Positions 1 to 6,998 of a stretch of 9,279 bases of DNA are shown here, piece by piece (positions within the stretch are counted from its first letter, which is position 1; each line of letters starts with the position of its first letter). This DNA is from an uncultured Fimbriimonadales bacterium. Lineage in GTDB: Bacteria > Armatimonadota > Fimbriimonadia > Fimbriimonadales > GBS-DC. Location of the stretch: positions 1 through 9,279 of the forward strand of contig CALGZO010000175.1 in NCBI GenBank assembly GCA_937934465.1, in the 5' to 3' direction. The notes under the pieces were generated by a model. The model made no database searches, had not been told where the DNA came from, and was given only the letters and a program-made list of their open reading frames with translations. The position numbers and the translations under genes are program-made.

Positions 1-2270
1 TCCGCGATGGAGCCGATAATCGTGATTCGGATGTCCAGCGGGTCGCCGTAGAAGGGGAACTCGGGTGAGGCGACGCCTGCTGGGCGCGCGCCGCGCACGG
101 CGAGGTTCTCGCGAGTATCTTGGGGATCGGCGTTGAACCAGTAGCCTGGAATCACGAAGAAGCTGCCTTCCTGCGCGAACAGCGCAGCTTCGATGCGAAT
201 GTCCAACGGTTGAATTGCGGCTGCGCTCAAGCGGTACGGCGTATTGTCCGTGGGCAGCTGGAAGTTGCCCAGATTCGCTATCGATTGCAGTTGGAGCTGG
301 AGCAGGTTCGGCACGCCGCGCTCGGGCGACAGCGCGTAGGTAGAGCCTACAGGTGGCGGCGTCAACGGAAACGCAACCTTCTCGTAGTTCGGGTAGACCT
401 GCAGCGTGTTGCGCCCCAGCGGGTACATCACATTCGGGAAACCCGGAATGTTGAACCGATAGAACGGGTCAGTGAACTCCGACGGGTTCACCAAGAGATT
501 GATGAACGAGCCTGCGCCGCTGGCGGCGTGGCGCAGGTGCAGGCGCAGCCCGCCGAAGTTGCCTGTGTATTGCGTCGGGTCGACGCCGAAGCTGAACAGC
601 AACTTCATCGGCTGGTCGGGCAACACTTCGAAGAAGTAGGGCGCCTCAAAATTCGTCGGGTCGCCCTGAGCATTCGCAGGGCTGTCGAAGGTGCGCTGCA
701 GGAACTGTGTGGTGTTGACGCACACATAGTCTTTGGCGATAATCGCGAGGGCGGAGCGTTCGTTGCCCTTGACAATATTGCCCTCGATGTACGCGGTACC
801 GTTGGTCACAATCGTAATCTGCCTGCCAGAGGGGATGCGTCCCTTGATGCGCACATTGCCTTCCGCGTAAATCACGCCGTTGAACGGCACATCGAAGCTT
901 GTATCGTTGAAAGTGATTTCGCTGGTGAGCGTCGGGTCGTTCGGGTTGTTCGGGTTGCGGAAGAAGAAGTTCATCGTCTTGAGGTTGGTGGGTAGCCCTG
1001 TGATGGGGTTGTACCACACATCGCGTGGCTCGGCTTGGTTGCGGGTGATGCGGAAGCCTTGCGCGCGGACTGCGCCGTTAGAATCGAGCACTTCCACCAG
1101 TTCGATGAACGCGCCGGGCGGCTCGTAGAACGGACCGTTCCAGAAGCGCGAGCGTCCGGGGTTCACCCAGTCGCCGCGCAGGGTATAGCCGCCCAGAAAG
1201 CCGCGGCTCTCCTGCTGGATGTCGAGCGCGTTATTGATGTAGATTCCGCGTCCGAAGCCGTACTGTCCTGTGTTGAACCACACGCCGTTGGGTCGCTGTC
1301 GCCAGACGCCCGATTCTTGGGTGGCGGCGGCGTAGCGCGGTTGGTTCGTGGCGGGGTCGACGGTATCCATGCGCGGCGGCTCTAAGTAGGCAATCGCGCG
1401 GGGGTAGCCGTCGGCGGCGGTGATCGGGCGTCCATCGCGGTACAAGCCGTTCACGGTGGTGAAGTTCGCGGCGTTGCTGGGCAACAGATTGAAGGCGTTC
1501 GCACCGACGCGCAGCTGCACCTGTGCGCCGTTAGCATGGCTCACCTCGCCTGCCACATAGACGCGCTCGCCCAGCGTGGGGTCTATCGCTATCTCCACAT
1601 TGCCGTTGAAGCGCAGGTTGCCGTTCACGAAAATCGAGCCGCCGCCGCTGCCCAACTCGCCCAATATCATGCGGTACGGGACGCCGATGCCGATGTCGCT
1701 CGCGCCCAAGTCCATCAGCGTACCGCGTTGCTCCTTATTCATCACGAAGCGCAGGTAGTCAATCGTGCCAATCTGCATGTAGGCGACTCGCTCGGCGCGG
1801 CTGGAGCGGTCGGCAAGGTTGAAGGTCGTGGGGTCGTTCGGGTCAATCACGCCCACGCGCCCGACCGACTCGATCTTGATTACGGGCTGTCGGTGGACGG
1901 GTCCAGAGGGCTGGTAGGAGACGCGGATCAGGGCGCGTCCGTTTTGGAGGTTGACGCGCGTGTAGCCGCCTGTGCCGTCGGCAGGGTTGTAGGGCTTGAG
2001 CCAAAAGTAGTCAGGGTCGGCAGGCGTGGTGATGTTGTCGGGGATGGGACGCCAGTCCGCGCCGAACTCGCTGCGCACCAGCTGGTCAATCGCGTATTGC
2101 AGCCCCGACTCGGCGAAGAACTGTGCGCTGAGCCGTTCGCGCGACTGCTGCACATTCAGGATGTTGCGGGCGATTACCGTGATGAAGACGCCGCCCAGTA
2201 TCAGCAGCACGAAGCTCACCAGCAGGGCAATCACCAGCGTCTGACCGCGTTGCGTGTATTTGCGTGCCAT
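1..2270 (-). CDS. PilX/GspK-like giant minor pseudopilin, DUF4900-like (partial, C-terminus outside window)
   Basis: I translated this frame codon by codon and it stays open for 756 codons to the window edge, so the 3' end is missing. The start is the ATG at 2270-2268, with AAGGAG 9 nt upstream. The protein begins MARKYTQRG followed by one hydrophobic helix (about residues 12-34) and an 'AESGLQYAIDQ' stretch, the layout of PilX/GspK N-termini. The residue five after the candidate Gly9 cleavage point is Ile, not the Glu of ordinary pilins; GspK also lacks that Glu and caps the pseudopilus tip. Residues about 462-517 match the DUF4900/PilX style, with alternating 'GVIYAEGNVRIKG' strands, a TIV..G.AYIEG strand and 'LAIIAK'. 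A similar rung set lies at 212-257. Classical GspK has about 300-350 residues, so this is more than twice as long. It is the last visible gene of the pseudopilin operon, 13 nt after the J-like gene. Envelope location and tip role are inferred. Confidence 0.85.
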   Translation of the reverse strand, partial: MARKYTQRGQTLVIALLVSFVLLILGGVFITVIARNILNVQQSRERLSAQFFAESGLQYAIDQLVRSEFGADWRPIPDNITTPADPDYFWLKPYNPADGTGGYTRVNLQNGRALIRVSYQPSGPVHRQPVIKIESVGRVGVIDPNDPTTFNLADRSSRAERVAYMQIGTIDYLRFVMNKEQRGTLMDLGASDIGIGVPYRMILGELGSGGGSIFVNGNLRFNGNVEIAIDPTLGERVYVAGEVSHANGAQVQLRVGANAFNLLPSNAANFTTVNGLYRDGRPITAADGYPRAIAYLEPPRMDTVDPATNQPRYAAATQESGVWRQRPNGVWFNTGQYGFGRGIYINNALDIQQESRGFLGGYTLRGDWVNPGRSRFWNGPFYEPPGAFIELVEVLDSNGAVRAQGFRITRNQAEPRDVWYNPITGLPTNLKTMNFFFRNPNNPNDPTLTSEITFNDTSFDVPFNGVIYAEGNVRIKGRIPSGRQITIVTNGTAYIEGNIVKGNERSALAIIAKDYVCVNTTQFLQRTFDSPANAQGDPTNFEAPYFFEVLPDQPMKLLFSFGVDPTQYTGNFGGLRLHLRHAASGAGSFINLLVNPSEFTDPFYRFNIPGFPNVMYPLGRNTLQVYPNYEKVAFPLTPPPVGSTYALSPERGVPNLLQLQLQSIANLGNFQLPTDNTPYRLSAAAIQPLDIRIEAALFAQEGSFFVIPGYWFNADPQDTRENLAVRGARPAGVASPEFPFYGDPLDIRITIIGSIA

Positions 2271-2279
2271 AGTCCCTAT

Positions 2280-2285
2280 CTCCTT
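2280..2285 (-). promoter_or_regulatory. Ribosome binding site overlapping the upstream stop codon
   Basis: AAGGAG on the minus strand lies 9 nt before the ATG at 2270. Its first two bases belong to the TAA stop of the upstream J-like gene (2286-2284). This fixes the start of the PilX-like gene and suggests that translation of the two proteins is coupled. Confidence 0.75.
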
Positions 2286-4140
2286 ACCTCCCGCGCGCCT
2301 GAACAATATTGGGGGCTTCCAGCTGCGTCGTGAGCGAGTAGTTCACGGGCTGCTGCGCCCCGTAGAACTTCAGCCCCATCTTGAGATTCATCAGTCGTCG
2401 TGTCTGATAGTCCGCCACATAGCTGTCGCCGCTCAGGTTGAACCGATAGTAGAAGGTCACCACAATCGTGCTGTTGGGCGGCAGCGGCGTGTTCGGGTCG
2501 CTGTAGAATTCGATGTAGCCGCGCAGCAGTTGCGGGGCGAAGCCGTAGTTGCTCATCACCTCCGCGTAGGGCGCGGCGTCCTCATATAGAATGCGGTACT
2601 GATTCAGCCCTGGCGTCGCCGACGCCGACGAGACGCGCTGATAGCGTATCGGGTTGCCGTAGTTCGGTCCGGGGCGTTGGTCGGGACCGATTACAATCTC
2701 CGAGCCGGGCACGATGGACGCTGTGGGGAAGGTCAGGTGGTTCGCGGCGCCGTCCATCGCGCCGTCGTTATCGAGGTCCATCAGCGAGATGTAGCGTCGG
2801 ATATTAGGCGCGTTGTTCGGGTCGATGCGATACGCGGCGTTGTAGCGTCCGTTGATTGTGTTGGTGTTGGGCGCGCTGTCGTTGAAGGGGGTCAGATACG
2901 CGCCCGTGTTGAACACCGCCCCTTGCGGCGGGAACTGGAACCACCATGGCAACGCCATGTCGATTAGTCCTGCCTCGGCGTTGACATAGAACGCCATCGG
3001 CTCGGCGTCGGTGTAGTAGTTGAGGCTTGTGTTGAACCAGTTGGGTTGCGGTGTGCCCGTATGGATCATCTGTTGGATGCGCGTGAGGTTTGCGACCCAC
3101 TGGTCGTACTCTTGCCCGTTGGGTGTGGCGCGGTAGTAGCGCAGGTACCACTCGCCGTCGCCGTTCCGTGCGACATAGAAGTAGCGCAGCGTCTCGTTGC
3201 GTTGTCGCGCGTCGGGGCGGCTACGGAACGCCACGAGTCGGAAGGTTTCGGGGTTCACATCCCACAAGCCTTGCGGGAATCGGATTTGGAGCGGCGCGGC
3301 GCCTGCGCCTTCATCCCCCAAAGTATCGGTTTCTATCGGCGCGCCCATCTGGTTCACCGCCAGCGCGGGCGTCAGCTGCATCAACGGCTCCACAAGCGGG
3401 TTGCCGTTCGCGTCGTAGGTCAGGTTCACCATGTCCACCTGTCCCAGCGGCACGATGGGCTTGGCTATCTTGCGCCACGCGGCGCGCTTAGCGCCGTAGA
3501 AGAAGTTCGGGTCGAAAAACTCGCCGATATTATCAAACAGTTCGGGGTTCAGCACCCACTGGTTGCCTTGCCGCACATAGAGTCGGAACTCGGCGCGGTA
3601 CAGCACGGCGTAGTTTTCAGGCTGTGTCGCCGCCGCCAAGGCGACCTCATCAGGGTTGAAGTAGGGGTTATCGTTGTCCATCAGCCCGATGAAGTAGCGA
3701 ATCACCGTGCGTCCGGGCGAGATAGGAACTGCCAGCTCCGCGTCTGGCTCGCCGTATTGACCAATCGGGATGTCGGAAGTGGGGTCGTTCGACTCTTGCG
3801 ATGGGTCGCCGTAGGCGGGCGCGACCATGTCGATGACAGCGTAGCGCATCGGGACGCTCACGAGTTGCCCTGACCCGTTCAACACAGGCAGGTTAATCAC
3901 GCGGTCGGCGTTGTCGAACACATAGGCGGCGCGCTTGAGGTCGTTCGTGAACTGATTGATGGCAAGGCGTGTGGCGTCTTGTGCCTGCGCTTGAATTTGT
4001 CCCTGCCGTGTGAGGCGGAAACCTTGAATCAGCGGGATGAGCAACAAGCCGAGCAGAATCGCCGTGATGGCAATCACCACCAACAGCTCGACCAGCGTAA
4101 AGCCTGCCTGTCTATCCCGATATGCCTGCTGAAACCGCAT
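2284..4140 (-). CDS. PilW/GspJ-like oversized minor pseudopilin
   Basis: This 618-residue protein opens with a 13-residue basic leader ending in Gly, then FTLVELLVVIAITAILLGLL, a textbook class III prepilin signal for cleavage between Gly13 and Phe14, with Glu at mature position 5. The helix continues into 'DATRLAINQFTNDLKRAAYV', the kind of N-terminal alpha region seen in PilW/GspJ. GspJ usually has about 200 residues, so roughly 400 extra residues form a beta-rich ectodomain rich in Asn, Pro and Tyr. It holds two related patches, 'FIGLMDNDN' near 150 and 'ISLMDLDNDG' at 451-460; the second contains a DxDxDGxxD loop (455-463) of the type that often binds calcium. The ATG has GGGAGG 6 nt upstream. 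It follows the I-like gene by 48 nt. The family assignment rests on the N-terminus and gene order; the rest of the protein I do not recognise. Confidence 0.88.
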   Translation of the reverse strand: MRFQQAYRDRQAGFTLVELLVVIAITAILLGLLLIPLIQGFRLTRQGQIQAQAQDATRLAINQFTNDLKRAAYVFDNADRVINLPVLNGSGQLVSVPMRYAVIDMVAPAYGDPSQESNDPTSDIPIGQYGEPDAELAVPISPGRTVIRYFIGLMDNDNPYFNPDEVALAAATQPENYAVLYRAEFRLYVRQGNQWVLNPELFDNIGEFFDPNFFYGAKRAAWRKIAKPIVPLGQVDMVNLTYDANGNPLVEPLMQLTPALAVNQMGAPIETDTLGDEGAGAAPLQIRFPQGLWDVNPETFRLVAFRSRPDARQRNETLRYFYVARNGDGEWYLRYYRATPNGQEYDQWVANLTRIQQMIHTGTPQPNWFNTSLNYYTDAEPMAFYVNAEAGLIDMALPWWFQFPPQGAVFNTGAYLTPFNDSAPNTNTINGRYNAAYRIDPNNAPNIRRYISLMDLDNDGAMDGAANHLTFPTASIVPGSEIVIGPDQRPGPNYGNPIRYQRVSSASATPGLNQYRILYEDAAPYAEVMSNYGFAPQLLRGYIEFYSDPNTPLPPNSTIVVTFYYRFNLSGDSYVADYQTRRLMNLKMGLKFYGAQQPVNYSLTTQLEAPNIVQARGR

Positions 4141-4146
4141 GTTGTG

Positions 4147-4152
4147 CCTCCC
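4147..4152 (-). promoter_or_regulatory. Ribosome binding site of the PilW/GspJ-like gene
   Basis: GGGAGG on the minus strand lies 6 nt before the ATG at 4140, inside the 48-nt gap after the I-like gene. It supports the short 13-residue prepilin leader. I see no promoter or terminator in this gap, so the two genes are probably co-transcribed. Confidence 0.7.
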
Positions 4153-4188
4153 TGTTTGGACTCACTGTGTGGGGTGGGGGTTCCCGTG

Positions 4189-6003
4189 TCAATCCCTGAC
4201 GGGCAATAACATATCGAAGTCGGTGCGCGTGCGTCGTCCGGGCGGCTCGTGGGTGACGCGCACCTTGACCGAGAGTCCTTGCACGCCGCGCACTGCCTGT
4301 CCCGTGACGCCCGGATCCCAGCGCGCCGCGTTCGGATGCACATCGCGCAGGTCGAGGTAAGCCAGCCCGCCCTCCAGCACATCGCGGATTTTGAACACGC
4401 CGTTCGTACCGCGTTGGGTGCGCCCGTTCGCGTCTACATACCAGTATTCGCGCAGCAGCACGGTCTTGCCCGCCTCGCTGGGAGTGAAGTAAAGTCGGCG
4501 CGCGCGGTCGGTAGTATCGCCATTATAGGCAGCCTCAAAGTCGTACCAGCAGCTATCGACTGTCAGCGTGCGTGGGTCGCGCACCAGATAGTAGCGGTCG
4601 GCGGCTTTCTGAACGGAGATTGCCCAGTTCTCGTGGACTTTGTAGAACACGCGCACTTTGCGCCCGCGCATGTTGGGGTTGTTTATCTGCACATTGCCCG
4701 TGGCGTAGTCGATGGTCGCCCCAAGATTGGGCAGCAGCTGGTCGCGCAGGCTCGGCGCGAGCTGGCTATCGGGAATCTGCTGCCCCTGACGGAAGTAGGC
4801 GGCGAGTCCGGTCAGCATATCCACGACAATCAAGTCGGCTTGGAGCGGGTTGTTGTTGGCGTCGATTCCCAGCCCCATCCCAGTGTAGGTGGATTGGTCG
4901 TCCAGCAGGTCGCCCACCTGTTTGAGGTCGGAGAAGGCGAGGCGCAGACGCCCTGAGTTCGGCACGGTGAACTCCTCGCGCATGACCGACCAGTCATGCA
5001 CATAGTAGCTCACATATGCCTCCAGCGGGCGCGTGCCACGCCAGAACCGCTCGTAGAAGCCCGACGCATTCGGGTTGATTAAAATCGTGCCCGTGAGCGC
5101 GTTAAGCACTTTATATTGGTAGGGCGATTCCTCGCTCCATGGGGCGTTGGCGGGCAGCCGTTCGAACAGGCGCGACACAACATCCGAGAAGGGCGCAATC
5201 CCCAAGACGCTGCTTTGGATATCGTTGGGGATTGAGAGGTCGACCCACACGGGCGTAGGCGGGTTGGGGAAGGTCGGCGGCAGGGTGATAATCTCGGTGA
5301 GTTGCAGTGACTCCACGCGCCCGCTCGGCGCGACATAGACCACCGAGAACTCCACCAGGTATCGTATCGGCGCGCCGCGCAGGGGGCGCAGCAGCACTTT
5401 GCCTGCGTTGTAGTCGATGCCGTACTCGAACAGGCGGATGTTGGGGCGTTGGTAGTCAGAATCCAAGATGAGGCGTCGCATGGGTGCGCCTGTGACGGTG
5501 AGGTACTCGTCGGGCACGCCGCCGCCCGCGCTTGCTTGGGCTATCGGCGCGAACAGCGTGGTGTAGACAATCCCCTCAGTCAGCTCGTTGCGGCTGCCGA
5601 GCGTGGGACCTGGCAATCCCAAGTTCACGCGCTCGCCTGTAATCCTGCGGAAGCGGTTCACCCCGCTGGCGTACTCGACAGGGAACCCTTGAGGCAGGTT
5701 CGGCTGCACGCCCAAGTCGTTCGGGTCGATGGACGGGTCGATGACCAGCGTCGGCTCGCTGCCTGAGAAGTCGTAGCTGGTGGGCGCAATCAGGCGCGGC
5801 AGGTTCGCCGCGCGCGATTTGAGCCGTTCCATCTCCTGCTGCGCAAGGCGCGTGGCAGCGTCGCTCTGACCCGAGCGCTTCAACGCCAAAAAGCCGCTCG
5901 GATACAGGCGAATGAACGCCAATATCCCTATCGCCAAGATTCCCATTACCACCAGCACCTCGACCAGCGAGGCGCCGCGTTGTTGTCTACCCATGCCTAC
6001 CAT
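4189..6003 (-). CDS. PilV/GspI-like oversized minor pseudopilin
   Basis: From the ATG at 6003 the product has 604 residues. The leader MVGMGRQQRG is followed by ASLVEVLVVMGILAIGILAF, a prepilin-type signal with cleavage after Gly10 and Glu at mature position 5. Then comes 'RLYPSGFLALKRSGQSDAATRLAQQEMERLKS', the conserved look of PilV/GspI, where Gln-Glu-X-Glu follows an Ala-rich helix. GspI usually has about 120 residues, so the remaining 500 are an added ectodomain. It contains at least three copies of a degenerate beta module, described in the findings. AAGGGG stands 8 nt before this ATG. The frame is open further upstream to 6153, but that stretch runs through palindromic repeats and would bury the prepilin signal 60 residues inside, so I reject the longer start. 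A second ATG at 5994 is also possible. It sits between the major-type pseudopilin and the J-like gene. Confidence 0.87.
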   Translation of the reverse strand: MVGMGRQQRGASLVEVLVVMGILAIGILAFIRLYPSGFLALKRSGQSDAATRLAQQEMERLKSRAANLPRLIAPTSYDFSGSEPTLVIDPSIDPNDLGVQPNLPQGFPVEYASGVNRFRRITGERVNLGLPGPTLGSRNELTEGIVYTTLFAPIAQASAGGGVPDEYLTVTGAPMRRLILDSDYQRPNIRLFEYGIDYNAGKVLLRPLRGAPIRYLVEFSVVYVAPSGRVESLQLTEIITLPPTFPNPPTPVWVDLSIPNDIQSSVLGIAPFSDVVSRLFERLPANAPWSEESPYQYKVLNALTGTILINPNASGFYERFWRGTRPLEAYVSYYVHDWSVMREEFTVPNSGRLRLAFSDLKQVGDLLDDQSTYTGMGLGIDANNNPLQADLIVVDMLTGLAAYFRQGQQIPDSQLAPSLRDQLLPNLGATIDYATGNVQINNPNMRGRKVRVFYKVHENWAISVQKAADRYYLVRDPRTLTVDSCWYDFEAAYNGDTTDRARRLYFTPSEAGKTVLLREYWYVDANGRTQRGTNGVFKIRDVLEGGLAYLDLRDVHPNAARWDPGVTGQAVRGVQGLSVKVRVTHEPPGRRTRTDFDMLLPVRD

Positions 6004-6011
6004 AGTTATCG

Positions 6012-6017
6012 CCCCTT
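6012..6017 (-). promoter_or_regulatory. Ribosome binding site deciding the PilV/GspI-like start
   Basis: AAGGGG on the minus strand lies 8 nt before the ATG at 6003. It begins 3 nt after the end of a perfect 8-bp hairpin (6021-6042), so hairpin formation could affect ribosome access. The same AAGGGG sequence precedes the first gene of the operon. Confidence 0.65.
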
Positions 6018-6150
6018 GTAGCACGGACTTTCCTGTCCGTGCATTCAGCTTGGACAAGAATGTCCAAGCCACTGTAGCACAAGCATGCCTGCCCGTGCAA
6101 TCCTGCACCTTCACGGCACGGACAGGAATGTCCGTGCTACGGGGTGCAGG
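6018..6150. repeat. Composite REP-like palindromic repeat cluster, four hairpins
   Basis: Four related palindromes fill this gap between the two pilin genes. Hairpin 1: GCACGGAC at 6021-6028 pairs with GTCCGTGC at 6035-6042. Hairpin 2: GCTTGGACA at 6048-6056 pairs with TGTCCAAGC at 6061-6069, with loop AGAA. Hairpin 3 is imperfect: GCACAAGC at 6077-6084 against GCCCGTGC at 6091-6098. Hairpin 4: GCACGGACA at 6116-6124 pairs with TGTCCGTGC at 6129-6137, with loop GGAA. Hairpin 4 is enclosed by an outer stem, CCTGCACC 6102-6109 with GGTGCAGG 6143-6150. Units 1 and 3 begin with GTAGCAC, while unit 4 ends with GTGCTAC and so is inverted. This mosaic of direct and inverted units is like bacterial interspersed mosaic elements. 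It may protect mRNA ends or attenuate transcription inside the operon; function is inferred. Confidence 0.8.
6071..6100 (-). promoter_or_regulatory. Weak candidate internal promoter inside the repeat cluster
   Basis: On the minus strand TTGCAC (6100-6095) and TACAGT (6076-6071) are 18 bp apart, and a TG one base before the -10 makes an extended -10. The spacing equals that of the operon promoter at 7041-7070. It would give the I-J-K genes their own start site. Both hexamers fall within palindromic repeat sequence, so a chance match is quite possible. Confidence 0.22.
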
Positions 6151-6173
6151 CACTCCGCAGTGGTCGCGCCGCG

Positions 6174-6980
6174 TTATGGGCGCATCGTGTACGGGGACTG
6201 GAACATCTGGACGGAGTCCATCACTTTCACATTCCCCGTCAGGAACAGCACGATGTCGCTCTTGGCGCGGTTCGGTACATTACCCGAATAAGAACGATGA
6301 TAGCTACACCAGGTGACCACAGCGGTCGTGTCGGGGTTGCGATAACCGAGCTGGCGCGGGTTGTCGGTGGGTTTGGGACCGATCGGATTATCGAAATAAC
6401 CTAAGCCATAGCTCGTCGCTCCTTGATTCAGCTGATTTTCACGCGCGTTGAGTTGTTGATTCGACCAGAAAAGCGAGTAGTGCAGTTCGTGGTTGCTGCT
6501 TTGCCCGATGCGCCCTGTGCTGTAGCTGTCGTATCGGTAGAAGCATACGGCGGGGCTACTATTGTCGCCGGGGCGCAGGCGCACGGGCTGACCTGCCAGT
6601 GCGTGCCCTTGAGGATAGACCGCCGGTGTGATGAGGCGTTTATCGTCGATGGGGTTATTCGGGCAGAGGAAGATTTCGTCGTTCTTGAGGTAGCCGCCGA
6701 GCGGTTTCGGCGCGAGGTTGAACGGCACAGCCTGCGCAGGGTCGCAGGTCAGGTTGCCGTTGGCGTCTACCGCGTATGCGCCCAGCACAGGCGGGTAGGC
6801 GCGGAAATCGTCTTTGTAGTTCTGAAGCGCCACGAAAATCTGGCTGAGGTTCGACGAGCAGCGACTCTTGCGCGCGTTCTCGCGCACCGTGCCCGCCACA
6901 GGAAAGATAATCGCCGCCAGAATGGCAATTATCGCGATCACCGTCAGTAGCTCTACCAGCGTAAATCCTCGTCTCATCAT
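6174..6980 (-). CDS. Type II secretion/type IV pilus-like pseudopilin (GspG/H class)
   Basis: This 268-residue protein starts MMRRG followed by FTLVELLTVIAIIAILAAIIFPV, a near-consensus class III prepilin signal: very short basic leader, cleavage after Gly5, mature Glu5, one hydrophobic helix. The following 'VRENARKSRCSSNLSQIFVALQNYKDDFRAYPP' matches the helix and Tyr-Pro turn seen in GspG-like and DUF1559-like pseudopilins. The C-terminal 'SDIVLFLTGNVKVMDS' occupies the place of the usual 'DGHVK' strand in the DUF1559 style. It has five cysteines (41, 79, 106, 147, 225); pairs could form disulfides outside the cytoplasm. It is bigger than classical GspG (about 140 residues) and may be the major subunit or a GspH-like one. 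AAGGGG lies 4 nt before the first ATG and 7 nt before the second, so Met2 is an equally good start. It leads the operon behind a clear promoter. Confidence 0.9.
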   Translation of the reverse strand: MMRRGFTLVELLTVIAIIAILAAIIFPVAGTVRENARKSRCSSNLSQIFVALQNYKDDFRAYPPVLGAYAVDANGNLTCDPAQAVPFNLAPKPLGGYLKNDEIFLCPNNPIDDKRLITPAVYPQGHALAGQPVRLRPGDNSSPAVCFYRYDSYSTGRIGQSSNHELHYSLFWSNQQLNARENQLNQGATSYGLGYFDNPIGPKPTDNPRQLGYRNPDTTAVVTWCSYHRSYSGNVPNRAKSDIVLFLTGNVKVMDSVQMFQSPYTMRP

Positions 6981-6984
6981 CGTG

Positions 6985-6990
6985 CCCCTT
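6985..6990 (-). promoter_or_regulatory. Ribosome binding site of the pseudopilin gene
   Basis: AAGGGG on the minus strand, 4 nt from the first and 7 nt from the second of two consecutive ATG codons. The 7-nt spacing slightly favours the second ATG (6977-6975). Confidence 0.6.
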
Positions 6991-6998
6991 CGTCCTCA

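Noticed and set aside
120..995. Long plus-strand open frame opposite the PilX-like gene
   Set aside because: It is Arg/Val/His-rich and has no family features, while the minus strand here encodes a coherent DUF4900-like protein. G+C-rich genes often leave such open antisense frames; the same applies to 1536-2333, 3046-3873, 4249-4956, 6423-6950 and 7044-7820.
4141..4188. Possible promoter in the gap between the I-like and J-like genes
   Set aside because: The gap holds a C-rich tract on the minus strand and a ribosome binding site, but no -10-like hexamer.
6018..6150. CRISPR-like array
   Set aside because: The repeats are palindromic, vary in sequence and orientation, and have no regular spacer length; no cas genes are nearby.
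6102..6150. Rho-independent terminator after the first pseudopilin gene
   Set aside because: The nested stem is strong, but on the minus strand it is followed by G/A-rich sequence and no U-run. It may cause pausing, but I cannot call it a terminator.
6004..6153. N-terminal extension of the PilV/GspI-like protein by 50 residues
   Set aside because: The extension is a translation of palindromic repeats, lacks a ribosome binding site at 6153 and would move the prepilin cleavage site to residue 60, which does not suit prepilin peptidase processing.
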